Below are positions 32,916 to 44,001 of a DNA stretch of 64,000 nt, one piece after another. The first letter of the stretch is position 1; each line of letters begins with the position of its first letter. The position numbers and the translations under genes are program-made. The notes beneath the pieces were generated by a model. That model worked only from the letters and a program-made list of their open reading frames with translations, did not search any database and was not told the origin of the DNA. The DNA is from Erinaceus europaeus (taxonomy: Eukaryota; Chordata; Mammalia; Eulipotyphla; Erinaceidae), in the NCBI RefSeq assembly GCF_950295315.1, contig NC_080168.1, positions 64,937,838 through 65,001,837 of the forward strand, read 5' to 3'.

Positions 32916-33115
32916 GGGACCTAGTTAAGCACACACTATATACCAGGATGTAGGTTCAAGCCCCTGGCTCCCCAAATGCAATAGAGATGTTTCCTTATTG
33001 TGATGATTTCATAAAACCAACCAATTCAGGTGCTTGCTGGTGGGGAGCAGGGGCTCAAAACTGGGTTCTTATGTATGATAATGTATGCACTGTAACAGGT
33101 GCAATCTGGTGCACT
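32916..33115. mobile_element. SINE head fragments in both orientations
   Basis: Left: + strand CCTAGTTAAGCACACACTAT and GGTTCAAGCCCCTGGCTCCC. Right: minus-strand TGGGGAGCAGGGGCTCAAAA and GGGTTCTTATGTATGATAAT. Confidence 0.55.
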
Positions 33116-33131
33116 TTATTTCTTATTTTTT

Positions 33132-33374
33132 TGCCTCCAGGATTACCACTGGGGCTTGTGGCTGCACTATGAATCCATTTTTTCGAAAAGGCAGAGAGAG
33201 ACTGAGAGGGGAGGGAAAGGCAGAGAGGGAGAGAGACACCTGCAGACCTGCTTCACGGCTTGTGAAGTGAACCCTGTAGGTGGGGAACCAGGTGCCTGAA
33301 CCAGGATCCTTGCACGGGTCTTTGCATTCATTTTGTACTATGTACGCTTTACTTTATGCCACTGCCTGGCCCCC
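33132..33374 (-). mobile_element. Type A-long SINE, 3' domain partly deleted
   Basis: GCCTCCAGGATTACCACTGG opens the 3' domain, but its second arm is lost at TTTTTTCG. The body and head (ACTGCCTGGCCCCC) follow. Confidence 0.85.
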
Positions 33375-33599
33375 TGGTGAATTATATATCCTTCTTCCCA
33401 CATAGCCCCAGAAGCTGTCGTCCCTACAGCAACAAGTGTGATGTTTTCAAACCCAGAGTAGGACACACTGCACTGGGAGCCCTTTGGTGTCTCCCCTGCC
33501 CTAGGTGCTCTCCCTGCACTGCCCATCACCTGCTCCTCTGTTCCTCTGTCCCTCCAGCATTCCGTTTCTTTTTCAGGCAGACCAATTCTGGTCCGGAGT

Positions 33600-33895
33600 T
33601 GTAGACATTTCTCTTGCAGCTTCACCTTCCTGAAACCCTCTTCTCCAAGGAGCTGCGGAGTCCCTCCCCTCCTTCATAGCTGCAGTTCTTTAGCCAGTAC
33701 CCTCTCCCTGTGGCCTCTCTAGTCGCCCTGCCCCCAAGTCTCCCCTCTTGCTAGTCCTTTTCCTTACCTTATTTAATACAGTACTGGCCTCCATATCAGC
33801 ATTTTTTTTCTCTCCTCAAACCAAAATATAAATAGCAAAAATGTTGTCCACCACTTTTTCTCTGGGGCCTGGCACACAGTAGGTGCTAACTGTTG
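33600..33895 (+). mobile_element. L2-like LINE fragment
   Basis: GGGGCCTGGCACACAGTAGGTGCT near the right end is the standard end of L2 (or MIR) elements (CCTGGCACATAGTAGGTGCTC). The pyrimidine-rich left part is compatible with L2 but diverged. Confidence 0.5.
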
Positions 33896-34560
33896 GAGAG
33901 TGGGGCAGGCAAATCTGAGTGCATTCAAGCCTCCATCCTCATGTCTCTAAACTGTGTGCTTGCCCCTGCTAATCTGTTATTCTAACATCTCTTCAGCATC
34001 TTGCTCCTCTTTGACTAAAGAAATGGTCTTAATACTTTGAGTCTGTTCAAAACCCACCTCAAGTTTTTTGTTACTCTCCCATCATAAACTTCCCCACATG
34101 ACTTTCCAGTGGAGCTTGTCTTCACAAGTTAGCACCTACTCGTTCTGTAATTACTGCATTCGTACCTCTTCATGGTAAGCACAGTAATACATACACACTG
34201 CAGACCTCAGAGGTATACTCGACAAGGAGCAAGTGGCAGCCTTGACTGTACGGACCAACTGACTGATTCACTGGCTCATCAGACCAGTCCTAAACATGTA
34301 AACAAAACAGCAGCTTTGGGGTATGTACGTGGGAACACAAACAAGAAATGTTCATAGAAAAACATTAAAATGTCATTATAAGAACTCCTACAATTTCTTA
34401 ACCCAAAATGGTGATGTTATCTGGAAAGCTTGCCTGAGTAAGGTTTCAGAGCATCAGACCTGATCTATCTTTGGTGCCCAGGAAGAGTGTGAGTGAGCGA
34501 GCAAGAAAACCTAATCTATAAACATTGTTTCTGAACTGGTAACACTCATGTATGAGTCAC
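33896..34560. other. Mostly unique stretch
   Basis: 33.99-34.19 kb could be another L2/MIR piece (CTGTTCAAAACCCACCTCAAG). No coding signal. Confidence 0.3.
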
Positions 34561-34570
34561 TTCCTTTTTT

Positions 34571-34912
34571 TTTCCTCCAGGGTTATTGCTAGGCTCGGTG
34601 CCTGCACCATGAATCCACCGCTCTTGGAGGCCATTTTTTCCCCCTTTTGTTGCCCTTGTTGTTGTAGCCTTGTTGTGGTTATTATTATTACCATTGTTGA
34701 TGTTGTTCATTGTTGAATAGGACAGAGAGAAATGGAGAGAGAAGGGGAAGACAGAGAGGGGGAGAGAAATATAGACAGCTGCAGACCTGCTTCACCGCCC
34801 GTGAAGCGACTCCCCTGCATGTGGGGAGCCGGGGCTCAAACTGGGATCCCTACACTGGTCCTTGTGCTTTGCGCCACATGCATTTAACCCATTGCGCCAC
34901 CGCCCGACCCCC
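34571..34912 (-). mobile_element. Type A-long SINE
   Basis: CCTCCAGGGTTATTGCTAGG, CTTGGAGGCCATTTTTTCCC, the body and CGCCACCGCCCGACCCCC. Flanks TATGAGTCACTTCC and TATGTGTCACTTTC are a diverged TSD. Confidence 0.93.
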
Positions 34913-36179
34913 ATATGTGTCACTTTCTAAGGACTGTTTTTGCCACCTCTTCTCTAGTTTCCTTCCCCCAAATAAACAGATCAGCTTTATAAGTATAAGT
35001 TTAAAATATGTAGGAGGAGAAGCTGGAAAGGTAAAATGCTAAAGGTAGTATTTTCACATCTTATGTTGGTACAGAAATTATAATTAATACATGTAATTAT
35101 TTTACTGTAACAAATTACGTGATGTATATTGTAACTGCATTTATATGTACACGTCTGTGTATATATTCAAGAACAATGTATCAGATTTCCTGGGCTAGAA
35201 ACAGTTTTCTCAACAGTTCCACTAAAAAAAAGTGATATGGGGGCTGGGCAGGCAAGCTATATAAAGTCTAGCTGTTTGTGTCCAAGATTTCATATTTTCC
35301 AAGATTCTTCTTTCTCCCCAAACCCAGGTATCTATAAAAGCTGAATAGCAGCTGAAGCAACAGAAAATGAAAGAGAAATCAAGCAAATGGAAGGGAGAAC
35401 TATAATGAAAGGAATAAAAACCTTATATACAAAAAGGGCTGCCACTACTAGTCTAGATGCAGTCTTGTCAGCACTAAGTCACAACATGCTAATCTCTGAT
35501 TCATTTTTGAAAATAAAGTTACAGAATAAAGAATTAAGCTTTGCTATTCAAGGGGGCAATAAGAGTAATATTTTGCCAAAAGTCATCTTGCTTCAATAAA
35601 AGATAATAAGGTCATGCCTAATAAAGCAGAAACTGTTGAAATTCAGGAATTTGCCAAAAACATCAGTTTCAGAGAAAGAAATCCCATATCTTTCTATGAG
35701 AAAGGTCTTGAGTATTCCCCTCACAGACACAAGGTGCCATGTCTGCCAGACTGGAAGGTGAACTCTGCTGGCCTCCAAGTCCCTCCCTCCCTCCCCAGTG
35801 TCAGCTGCCATCTTGCTGTTGCTTAGAATGGCAAGCTTCCGTGTTGAGTTTATTTAATGCCTTCTGCCTCTCAACGGGCAGAAAACCTGGTAAGAGGAGG
35901 GATGCCCTGAAACCACTGAAAGCATAACTGAGTATGTTTATTCTCTTCCTGTCACTAAGTTCAGGTGCTGTTAACACAGTCAACAGAAAGCAAGTTCCTT
36001 TAAGATAAAAGGAAAATGTCTTACATAGGATTCACATGATACATGTACCTGAGTTATAAAGCATTGCAGTAAAACGAAAGCTCATGAAGCCCCTCCAAAG
36101 TGATTCAACTTATCTCATCCTGCCTGACTCCAATGGTTTCCAATTAAGTCTAGTGTCCTTGCATTGGTATCCTTGCCAT
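34913..36179. other. Unique non-coding stretch
   Basis: No repeat recognised. This is presumably intron of the gene whose last exon follows near 37.45 kb. A donor-like AACCTG/GTAAGA occurs near 35890 without a credible exon. Confidence 0.4.
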
Positions 36180-36182
36180 GAC

Positions 36183-36398
36183 TGGGGCTGGTGGCTCGTG
36201 GCTGGCTCACCTGGCATTGCGTACATACTGCCACACTCAGGAACCAGGGTCCACGCTCTTATCACCACACAAAGGGGTGGTAAAGCGGTGTTGTGCGTCC
36301 CTCCTCTGTCTCTCCTCCCACCTTTCAACTTCTGTCTGGGGGAAAATCATCTGCCAGGAGTGGTAGGATTGTGCAGACATGAAGCCCTCGTGCGGGGG
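36183..36398 (+). mobile_element. Type E SINE
   Basis: GGCTCACCTGGCATTGCGTA, CAGGGTCCACGCTCTTATCA (decayed B box), AAAGCGGTGTTGTG and a CT body, followed by a G run. Confidence 0.5.
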
Positions 36399-36753
36399 GG
36401 GGGGGGAAGATATTCTATATTGATGTAACTCAAAATGTACTTTTGAGTTGCATGCACTTGTGTTTATGAAAAAAAGCATCATCCCATCTGTAACATTTCT
36501 TAAGTTGGATTTTGTATTAACTAATTTTTATTCTGACATATTTTAAGTTGTACCAGTTATACATGAATATACTGATACCTGTTTAAATTAACTATTAAAA
36601 CAGCCTAATTCATTTGTATGACTAGATGAGTTGTCTATGGTAATTGCATAGAAATTGCTCTTGCTGTAATCAATACTTCTCACCATCCAGAAACCAGGAA
36701 GTCAGCAGGAAGTCAGCAGGAAGTCACAGATTCTAGATATCACTAGGTATTTG

Positions 36754-37060
36754 GTTTTTTTGTTTGTTTTTTTTTAACTTTTTTAAAAATTTTCTTTATT
36801 TTCCCGTTTTTTGCCCTTGTTGTTTTTATTGTTGTTGCAATTATTGTTGTCGTCATTGTTGGATAGGACAGAGAGAAATGGAGAGAGAAGGGGAAGACAG
36901 AGAGGGGGAGAGAAAGAGAGACATCTGAAGACCTGCTTCACCGCTTGTGAAGCGACTCCCCTGCAGGTGGGGAGCCGGGGGCTTGAACCGGGATCCTTAT
37001 GCCAGTCCTTGCAATTTGTGCCACGTGCGCTTAACCCGCTGCGCTACCGCCGGACTCCCT
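36754..37060 (-). mobile_element. Type A SINE with 14-bp TSD
   Basis: T runs, TTGCCCTTGTTGTTTTTATT, the body, GAACCGGGATCC, GCTACCGCCGGACTCCC. TCACTAGGTATTTG flanks it at 36740-36753 and 37061-37074. It is one of the least decayed type A copies. Confidence 0.95.
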
Positions 37061-37448
37061 TCACTAGGTATTTGTTATGGAACACTTTTCCCAATCACAA
37101 GCTCAAATATCAGGAAGTTATTACCTGTGAGACTCTGTTATATTAAACCTGACATGTAACATAATCTTGCTTTTTGAACTACATATTTATTTTAGATTTC
37201 TAGCTACTATTTTACTACTATCTATGACTGCATTTAACCTGTATATTTGTTAGGAAGGGGTACTTTATGTGTTCTTTAAGACTTCTGATCAAATAAATGT
37301 ACATCTCCAAGAACTATCAACCAACATTAGTTATAAAACTATAATGATCACTGTTTTATCCTCCTAGTGAGTTTTAGTGACACAATATTTATTATCCCCC
37401 AACTAAGTGTTGTTTTTTTTCTCTCACTCCTTTAAAAAAAAAAAACAG

Positions 37449-37559
37449 CTTGACCAAGTCATCCGCCAAAGAAGCCTGTCCAGTTTGGAACTGTTCCTCT
37501 CCTGTGCTCAGAAACAGTTAAGTGCTTTAATAGCTACAGAACCAGTTGACATTGAATGA
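37449..37559 (+). CDS. Terminal coding exon of a host gene (not identified)
   Basis: An AG acceptor at 37447-37448 opens a 36-codon frame, phase 0 if the exon starts at 37449, that ends in TGA at 37557-37559. The peptide starts LDQVIRQRSLSSLELFLSCA, continues with a QKQLSALIA stretch and ends EPVDIE. It has a balanced, amphipathic, helix-like composition, and nothing in it matches the SINE or L1 frames. Upstream is a T-rich tract (TGTTTTTTTTCTCTCACTCC) and then a 12-A run directly before CAG. The following ~840 bases are AT-rich and carry a poly(A) signal, as a 3'UTR should. I cannot name the gene. The only real doubt is that it could be a small exon-like coincidence; protein search against mammals would decide at once. 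Confidence 0.6.
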   Translation, partial: LDQVIRQRSLSSLELFLSCAQKQLSALIATEPVDIE

Positions 37560-38405
37560 AGAACGTGACAAGCTCACCCACACTGGCAATGGATAAATCA
37601 TTAGACCTCTAAAATACATGCTGTGAATTACAAAGATGCTTTTGTTTTCTTTTGACCTTGAAGAATTGATTTACACTTCAAGGATAAACCAAAATAATGT
37701 TTAGATGAACTATCAAAAAATCCAATTTATTTTCCTTTGGTTTCTCCTTTCCATTTACTTTTGTTTTATTAATAGTAGTAGCATCAACATAAAAGGTGGT
37801 GTGGCACAAAGGCCATCGAAAACTACATTATTAGCAGTGACTTTATAACCCACCCTCCTGCCTCGTTACATCATTTCAGCAAAAGTAGCAGACTACTTAT
37901 TGCTTCATAATGACTCCTGATAAGACGCCAGAGAGCAGTCATGCCTTTATCTGATTTTGAGACTATAAGCAGCATGGATTTCAACATCCTCAGATTATCT
38001 TTGTGAGCTGGACTCAGAACACTGAGGTGATAGAAAAATCATACTGGCATTATCAGATCTCTTCTGTAGGTAGACCTATATATTTATATTGGTAACAACT
38101 AAAAACAGTAAAAATTATTATATTCAACTTTGATCTGATATACGACTTAAAGGGTGTGTTACATGTGTATGTCCTATTTCTGTCTTCAGTCACCATGGAT
38201 CAATAGTCATTTTTCTTAGATATTCAGAATGAACTTATTTCATGTGCAGTCTGCTTCAGTGCAAAATCATGAGCCTTATAACATCAAAACTAAAGTGTTA
38301 TCATTATAGTGTATACTTAAGCTTTGTTTCTTTTAAATGCTTCAACCTTCATGGGCTTTATACTTTTCTGGGATTTCTAAGTATAATAAAAATAGTTCCA
38401 AAAAC
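37560..38405 (+). other. Probable 3'UTR of the preceding exon
   Basis: Repeat-free, AT-rich sequence between the stop codon and an AATAAA at about 38383. It stops shortly before a SINE at 38462. The lack of any mobile element over 850 bases in such a SINE-dense window fits transcribed, constrained sequence, but does not prove it. Confidence 0.45.
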
Positions 38406-38461
38406 TTATTTGGTTATTTTTGAATTTCATTTTGAAAAATTAAATTTCTCTTTGCTCACAG

Positions 38462-38583
38462 CCAGGGGTGGTACAATGGTTAAAACACTGGGCATGGAAG
38501 CAAAAGGTCCCAAGTTTGATCCCTGCACTGCATGTGTTCAGGGGTGCAGTGGTGTGTGTGTGTGTTTTGCATCTCAATAAAAT
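38462..38583 (+). mobile_element. Type D SINE
   Basis: AGGGGTGGTACAATGGTTAA, GGGCATGGAAGC, AGTTTGATCCCTGC and GCATCTCAATAAAATTTT. Confidence 0.75.
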
Positions 38584-38584
38584 T

Positions 38585-38870
38585 TTGGGGTCAGGCGGTA
38601 GTGCACCAGGTTAAACACACATAATATAAAGTACAAGGATCCCAATTCAAGCCCCTGGCTCCCCGCCCGCAGGGGGGTGGCTTCACAAGTGGTGAATCAG
38701 GTCTGCAGATATCTATCTTTCTCTCCCTCTATCTTCCCCTCCTCTCTCAATTTCTCTCTGTTCTGTCCAATGGGGGGGGGGGGATGGCTGCTAGGAACAG
38801 TGGATTCATAGTGCAGGCACTGAGCCTCAGGGATAACCCTAGAGGCAAAAATAAGTAAATAATAAAATTC
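38585..38870 (+). mobile_element. Type A-long SINE
   Basis: GGGTCAGGCGGTAGTGCACC, GAAGGATCC-like B-box region with TTCAAGCCCCTGG, body, a G run, then AACAGTGGATTCATAGTGCA and CCTAGAGGCAAAAATAAGT. Confidence 0.92.
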
Positions 38871-38871
38871 A

Positions 38872-39105
38872 TAGGGCTAGACAGTGGCACATCCAGCTTA
38901 GCATACATATTACCATGCAGAAGGACCTAGGTTCAAGTCCCCAGGCCCCACCTGCAGTGATGAAGCAGTGCTATAATACCTCTGTTTCTCCTAATCTCTA
39001 CCCTCCCTTTCTCTCTACTTATCTCTGACACCAGAAATGGTGGACTGTTAATCCTGCAGGCACCAAGCCTCAATGATGACCTTGGTGACAAGAAGTATTT
39101 TTGTT
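38872..39105 (+). mobile_element. SINE with type B head and A-long-like 3' domain
   Basis: GGGCTAGACAGTGGCACATC, GGTTCAAGTCCCCAGGCCCC, then GACACCAGAAATGGTGGACT and GGCACCAAGCCTCAATGATG and CCTTGGTGAC. The 3' domain arms are CACCA and TGGTG. It is the third SINE of a head-to-tail run. Confidence 0.8.
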
Positions 39106-39310
39106 CAAATTTATATATTCATTATTTTAAGATACCTCCCCCCTAAGTATTTACAGTGTTTGCAAAGAATCTGTATTAACAACTATTAAGTTCTAATTTA
39201 AGAATTCAATCTAGCAGGCTGTTTGTGAAAGAGGAAAGCATTTGATGCAGGACTAAAGCAACAGCACAGTGTTATCAAATTGTGTTTGTTTTGTTAAAAT
39301 GATGGGGTAA

Positions 39311-39622
39311 GGGGGCTAGGTGGTAGCACAGCGGGTAGCACAAAGCACACAGACTGGGGTAAGGATCCCAGTTCGAGCCCTTGGCTCTCCACTTGCAGAG
39401 GGGTCACTTCACAGACGGTGACGCAGGTCTACAGGTGTCTTTCTTTCGGTCTTCCCCTCCTCTCCCAATTTCTCTCTGTCCTATCCAACAGCAGCAGCAG
39501 CAATGGTAACAATAACAATAAGAACGATAAACAAGGCCAACAAAAATGGGGGGAAATGACCTCCAGGAGCAGTGGATTCATAGTGCAGGCACCGAGCCCC
39601 AGAAATAACCCTGGCAAAAAAA
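39311..39622 (+). mobile_element. Type A-long SINE with A-box deletion
   Basis: GGGGGCTAGGTGGTAGCACA, GCGGGTAGCACAAAGCACAC: the TTAAGCGCACGTGG part is replaced by a second GTAGCACA. The B box (AGTTCGAGCCC) is nearly intact. The 3' domain reads ACCTCCAGGAGCAGTGGATT to CCCTGG, and the closing GGC is lost. Confidence 0.9.
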
Positions 39623-42029
39623 AATGTGGTATTTAACCAGTAAGATAGGATTGGATGGAAATGAAGTATAGAAGTTCACTGAACTGATTCAGAGAATGGA
39701 AATTTCAAGTGACCACAGCAGTCTACACCTGCCTTTCACCCCACCACCACAGAATGAATTTTCTTCCATTTTGGGGTTTCAACTCTGCTACTGACATTGA
39801 CTATGATCTGGAACAACCTGGAGCAAACTGACACAGGTCAGTCAGAGTAGCTGTAGCACACTCCCCATAAGCAGGAATAAATCTGGATTGGTGCAGTGTT
39901 TAGTCCCACAGAGCAATCCTCAAAGCTAACTGAAAATAACTATCTAGGCATACTTAACTACACTGACCCTTCTACACTGAATTAGCAAGTAATGAGCTGC
40001 AGCAATGTTTCTTGCTTATGATGACAGGGTGGAGTTGGAATTAAACCCCGGAGCTTTCAACACAGCTTTACTCTTTCCAATACCTTGTTCATGCCTAATA
40101 TTCTCTCCACAAGAAAATATCTAAGTGTTGTTCCTATGTAGGCTTATCACATTATTCTAATGTTTTAAGGAGGAGACTGCCCCTATCACGAGTCTAGCTG
40201 GAATTCTCTCTCTGACACCTTCTAATTTACAAATGTTGGACATATTACTTAACCAATTTGAGTGTGAGATTTCTCACTTATGAGGTGTAAAGAGTGGTTT
40301 TTACAGACTATTTGTGAAAACGGAGCTTGTAAAATACCCATTTGGTAGGCCTCACTTGTGTGAGCACAGTTCACAATAATTCTCCCTCCTCTGGGAACTG
40401 TCCACAAATATCTAGGTGTGGTCACCCACAAACAACTGGCTAAATATTACTATTCTTCCCCCTCTTGCCTTGATCGGCTGATCCACAGGGGCCTGTTCCC
40501 AGCTGAGAGGCCCACAGTGGGCACTCCACACCCCTCCCCCCCCCCGCCCCCAGTCCAAACACACACACAGAAAGAGAGGCATGAACTCCTAAGGTCAGAA
40601 GTCTCCAATCTCTGCCTTTCCTGAATCTTGGATTCTGTGAGATACCCAAATATTCTTCCAATATTGCCAGCACCACTTACTTTTTCCCCTTAAGCAAGCC
40701 AGAGCCAATTTCTATTACATGCAACAAAAAAATATTAACTAGGGCAGTCCAGCACAGAGCCCAACACATAATCCCTGGATACACAGCATTTGTAAATGCC
40801 TCATTTCCTCCACTATACTAATCCACATCCAAAATGGGAATACTCTGACTTATTTTAAGGAATGTTAAAAATATAACTGAACCAAAGCCCCTATTGTCTA
40901 ACAAAGCCAAGTAAATCACAGATACCTAAGACGATGAACAAACAGTGCCCTATTTAGAAATTCTGTCCCTCCAAATCTGGAATGGAGATTTAAACTCAGC
41001 TTTAGCAAATGCTGATTCATAGTACAACTCAAAGGAGACCTGGCTCAGTGATTGCTGTGAAACAAAAATAAGAACAATGCCATTATCATTGGTGCTATTC
41101 TGCTATCAGACAGGTATTTATATTAACAACATTTTGGTATTTTTTTTTCTGTCTGATAATTTATCTGAATGAAATCAGGAAATGCTATTTGTACTATAAA
41201 GAATAAAACCAAAATAATTATTCACTGAAAATGTCTCTGCATATTAAGTCCTAAACAAGGAAGAGCCATATGTAGAAACCTGGAAAACATTTGTGAAACT
41301 CCAAGAATAAAGGGAGCTGGATCAAAGCACTCAGCCCGTGTTCCTCTGTTTACATACCAGTATATAACTCCACTATGTCTCCCAAGACTACTAACAAGAA
41401 GCAGAAAGCCAACATGTTCTCAGTCCACAGGCCACTGACTGGTAGGCAGTGTCACGAGCACCACAGTGCACTAGCGGGCAGAAAGCAGCCATGATCACTT
41501 ACAGCTGGGACTGGCAGGGCTGTTTTTCTAAGTCAAGCAAAACTAAAGCCGTTCCTCCTATTTAAGCATAACTTTGAGCATTCAGTCACCACAATGCAGG
41601 GGCTACCGAAGCATTGGTCATTGTGATACATAAACTAGAACAAGCAAAATTACTGGCAATCTTTTCTTTGCATTCAGCAGGTTTTCTGTTTTCCCAAAAG
41701 CATTCATTCTCAACAAATCCATTGATCCTTTTAAATCAACCTTCCCCAGAACTGAATGTTGGGATTTTCCTTCCTAATGCTGAAAGAACTGAGTAATAGT
41801 CTGTTCTAATTTTCCTATTTTCTCAGTTTTGTCTTCATTTGTTCACATCTATCTCCTCCTGGAGGGAGAGCCCATGTGTTCTGTTTACTGTATCCTGAAG
41901 GCACTCCGGAGTGTCAGGTCTGTGGTATGTATCAGTATAAAACCTTGGGCCACTAAATAATTGAGACAACCAACCCCTGTACCTGTGATATAGTCAACTA
42001 ATCCTATGCCAATATATTTAGTATTTATT
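39623..42029. other. Unique non-coding stretch
   Basis: No gene found. A C-rich tract lies near 40537, and a weak L2-like section around 41815-41935. Confidence 0.4.
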
Positions 42030-42182
42030 TACCTTTTAAGAGAGAGCGCAAAAGATACAGAAAGAGAACAGAGTACTTACTGCCCAGCTCTGGTTTATAT
42101 AGTGGTGCAGAGATTGAACAAGGGACCAGAGCCCCAGGCACAGAAGTCTTTTGCATAACCATTATGCTATCTCCCCAGACTA
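42030..42182 (-). mobile_element. Type C SINE (diverged)
   Basis: TGCCCAGCTCTGGTTTATAT, GGACCAGAGCCCCAGGCACA and CATAACCATTATGCTATCTC. Confidence 0.75.
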
Positions 42183-42392
42183 CTGTGCTAGCATTGTAAC
42201 TACTAAAGGACTAGCTGAAATTGCTGTTTCTAAACGAGTTCTTGTAAGCTGAACTCTCATAAAGTGGAAACCAGTGTTTCATTAATCAATAGAACTTCTG
42301 GACAGTAAAATGAACTTGGCATTTCCAAGCACTACTAGAATAAGTCATTGAGAAATTTACAATCCAACTTTAAAAGGTCTTAAGAACAGGAG

Positions 42393-42455
42393 AGGGGTCC
42401 AGGTGGTGGTGTACTCACTTAAGCACACAAAGTACCATGCACAGGTATGAGGGGC
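42393..42455 (+). mobile_element. SINE head fragment
   Basis: GGGGTCCAGGTGGTGGTGTA, CTTAAGCACACAAAGTACCA, then unrelated G-rich sequence. Confidence 0.65.
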
Positions 42456-42811
42456 TGGGGAGGATAGAGGAGGGGAGAGGAGAAAAAAACAGATGGAGAA
42501 TATCAGAAGAAAAATTTTCATTTGATACTAAGAACTGCTTGGTCCTAAAAACTTGAAATAGCTTCCTATTGAGTGGACAGAAGGAAAAAGACTTGTCCTG
42601 GTCCATCAGGTTTCAGTTACAAAAAGGAAAAGAAGAAAGAACATACTCTCTATGCCTTGTTTCTGTGATTAGGAGTAGAAAAGCCAGGGCCCACAACCTG
42701 TGGTGAGTGTGTCAGAGTGAGTCTGGGCAGATAATGTCCAGATAGTGTGGTGGGAGAGTCCTGGTGACTACGACATCAAAGAACATCTGACTGTCCTTCA
42801 AACTCCACTTC

Positions 42812-43010
42812 TGGGACCAGGGGTATTTTACCTGGTAGAGTGCACACTCTACCATGTACAATGACTTGGGTTTGAGCTCCAGCATCACATGGGCACACCA
42901 TACACAACAGGAAGATTCACTAGTGTCAGAACAGTGCTGTGGTCTTTCTCTGATTGAAAATGGAAAAATACCCATGAGAAACTATCACACAAGTGAAAAG
43001 CCCCTGTAGC
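42812..43010 (+). mobile_element. Type E SINE with an extra 3' module
   Basis: GGTAGAGTGCACACTCTACC, GGGTTTGAGCTCCAGC, AACAGTGCTGTGGTCTTTC, then a ~45-nt stretch (from 42964) ending AAGCCCCTGTAGC that recurs inside another SINE at 43711-43762. Confidence 0.55.
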
Positions 43011-43404
43011 AAAATACATAAATCTACCTCTGATTTGAAATTGTGATACAATTTTATTTTTATTTTTGAGAATTATACAGACATAAAAAACACTCATCAT
43101 AAAGGTTGGAAAACTACTCAATCCTGGCAAATACTCAGTTCTCAAAAATCTGGAAACTGATTTAAAAATGAATCCACAGCACGTACAAATCAGTGACTTC
43201 AACACAGCTCAGATACTGAAACAATTTACAGAAAATCCATAGCAAAATATGTATGTGGTGAATTCTGAGTTCGTCCAAGTTACTCACTGAAATTGATACT
43301 ATTGATAGCACTACCTTTTACTTAACATTCTGCATTCTCTTCACCTTTTTGTCCATTTTCCATAGATGTCAAAAATGTATAAACTACAAAGATTTTTAAA
43401 CATT

Positions 43405-43612
43405 CATGGGCTAGGAAACAGCTTACTCAGTAGAGCATAAACTTAATGTTAGAAGATGAGTCTCAAGTGCCTGACCAACACATGGGAATGACATGCATAG
43501 GGGAAGCTTCATGAGCAATGAAGCCGAGTTGTGGTGTCTCTCGGTCTCTTTCTCTCCCCCAACCAAAGAGAAATAAGTGTGTCTGCAGACATGAAACTCC
43601 ATCAAAAGTCAC
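43405..43612 (+). mobile_element. Type E SINE
   Basis: GGCTAGGAAACAGCTTACTC, CAACACATGGGAATGACATG, GAAGCTTCATGAGCAATGAA and a CT body. Confidence 0.6.
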
Positions 43613-43616
43613 GGTT

Positions 43617-43805
43617 CAGGGGGTCGGGTGGTGGTGTGCCCGGTTTAGTGTATACATCACCAAGCACAAGGACCAGGGTTTGACTGCCACCATCACCCCC
43701 ACCTGCAGGGAAAAATATCCACTAGAAACGTATAATCACACAAGCAAAAAAGTCCCTGTAGCTTCATAAGCAGCGAACCAGATCTGTGGGTGTCTCTTTT
43801 TCCCT
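43617..43805 (+). mobile_element. Type B-like SINE with a ~50-nt internal insert
   Basis: GGGGGTCGGGTGGTGGTGTG to CCCACCTGCAGGG, then an insert (43711-43760), then GCTTCATAAGCAGCGAACC and GTGGGTGTCTC. The insert resembles the tail of the SINE at 42812-43010. Confidence 0.7.
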
Positions 43806-43823
43806 ATGTATATGAGAACATAC

Positions 43824-43957
43824 TTTTTTTTTTTTTTGCCTCTAGGGTTATCGCTGGGGCTTGGTGCCTGCACTATGAATCCACTGCTCCTGAAAATGAC
43901 ATTTTTCCTATTTTGCTACGCTTGTTCTTACCCTTGGTTATTATTGTTGTCATTGCG
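43824..43957 (-). mobile_element. Type A-long SINE, 5'-truncated, with TSD
   Basis: GCCTCTAGGGTTATCGCTGG (3' domain), then TTGCTACGCTTGTTC and TTATTATTGTTGTCATTG; head and body are missing. GAGAACATACTTT and GAGAACACACTTT flank it. Confidence 0.85.
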
Positions 43958-44001
43958 AGAACACACTTTTAAATGAAATTCTTTCAGGGGTCACATTGGA
44001 T

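Noticed and set aside
35739..35927. Possible exon ending at AACCTG/GTAAGA
   Set aside because: The donor-like site is good, but the upstream frame shows no acceptor or recognisable peptide and includes a low-complexity Pro/Ser stretch.
36811..37146. Frames reading DRTERNGERRGRQRGGEKERH and similar, repeated through the window
   Set aside because: These are translations of minus-strand type A SINE bodies. The recurring peptide is a repeat signature, not a protein family.
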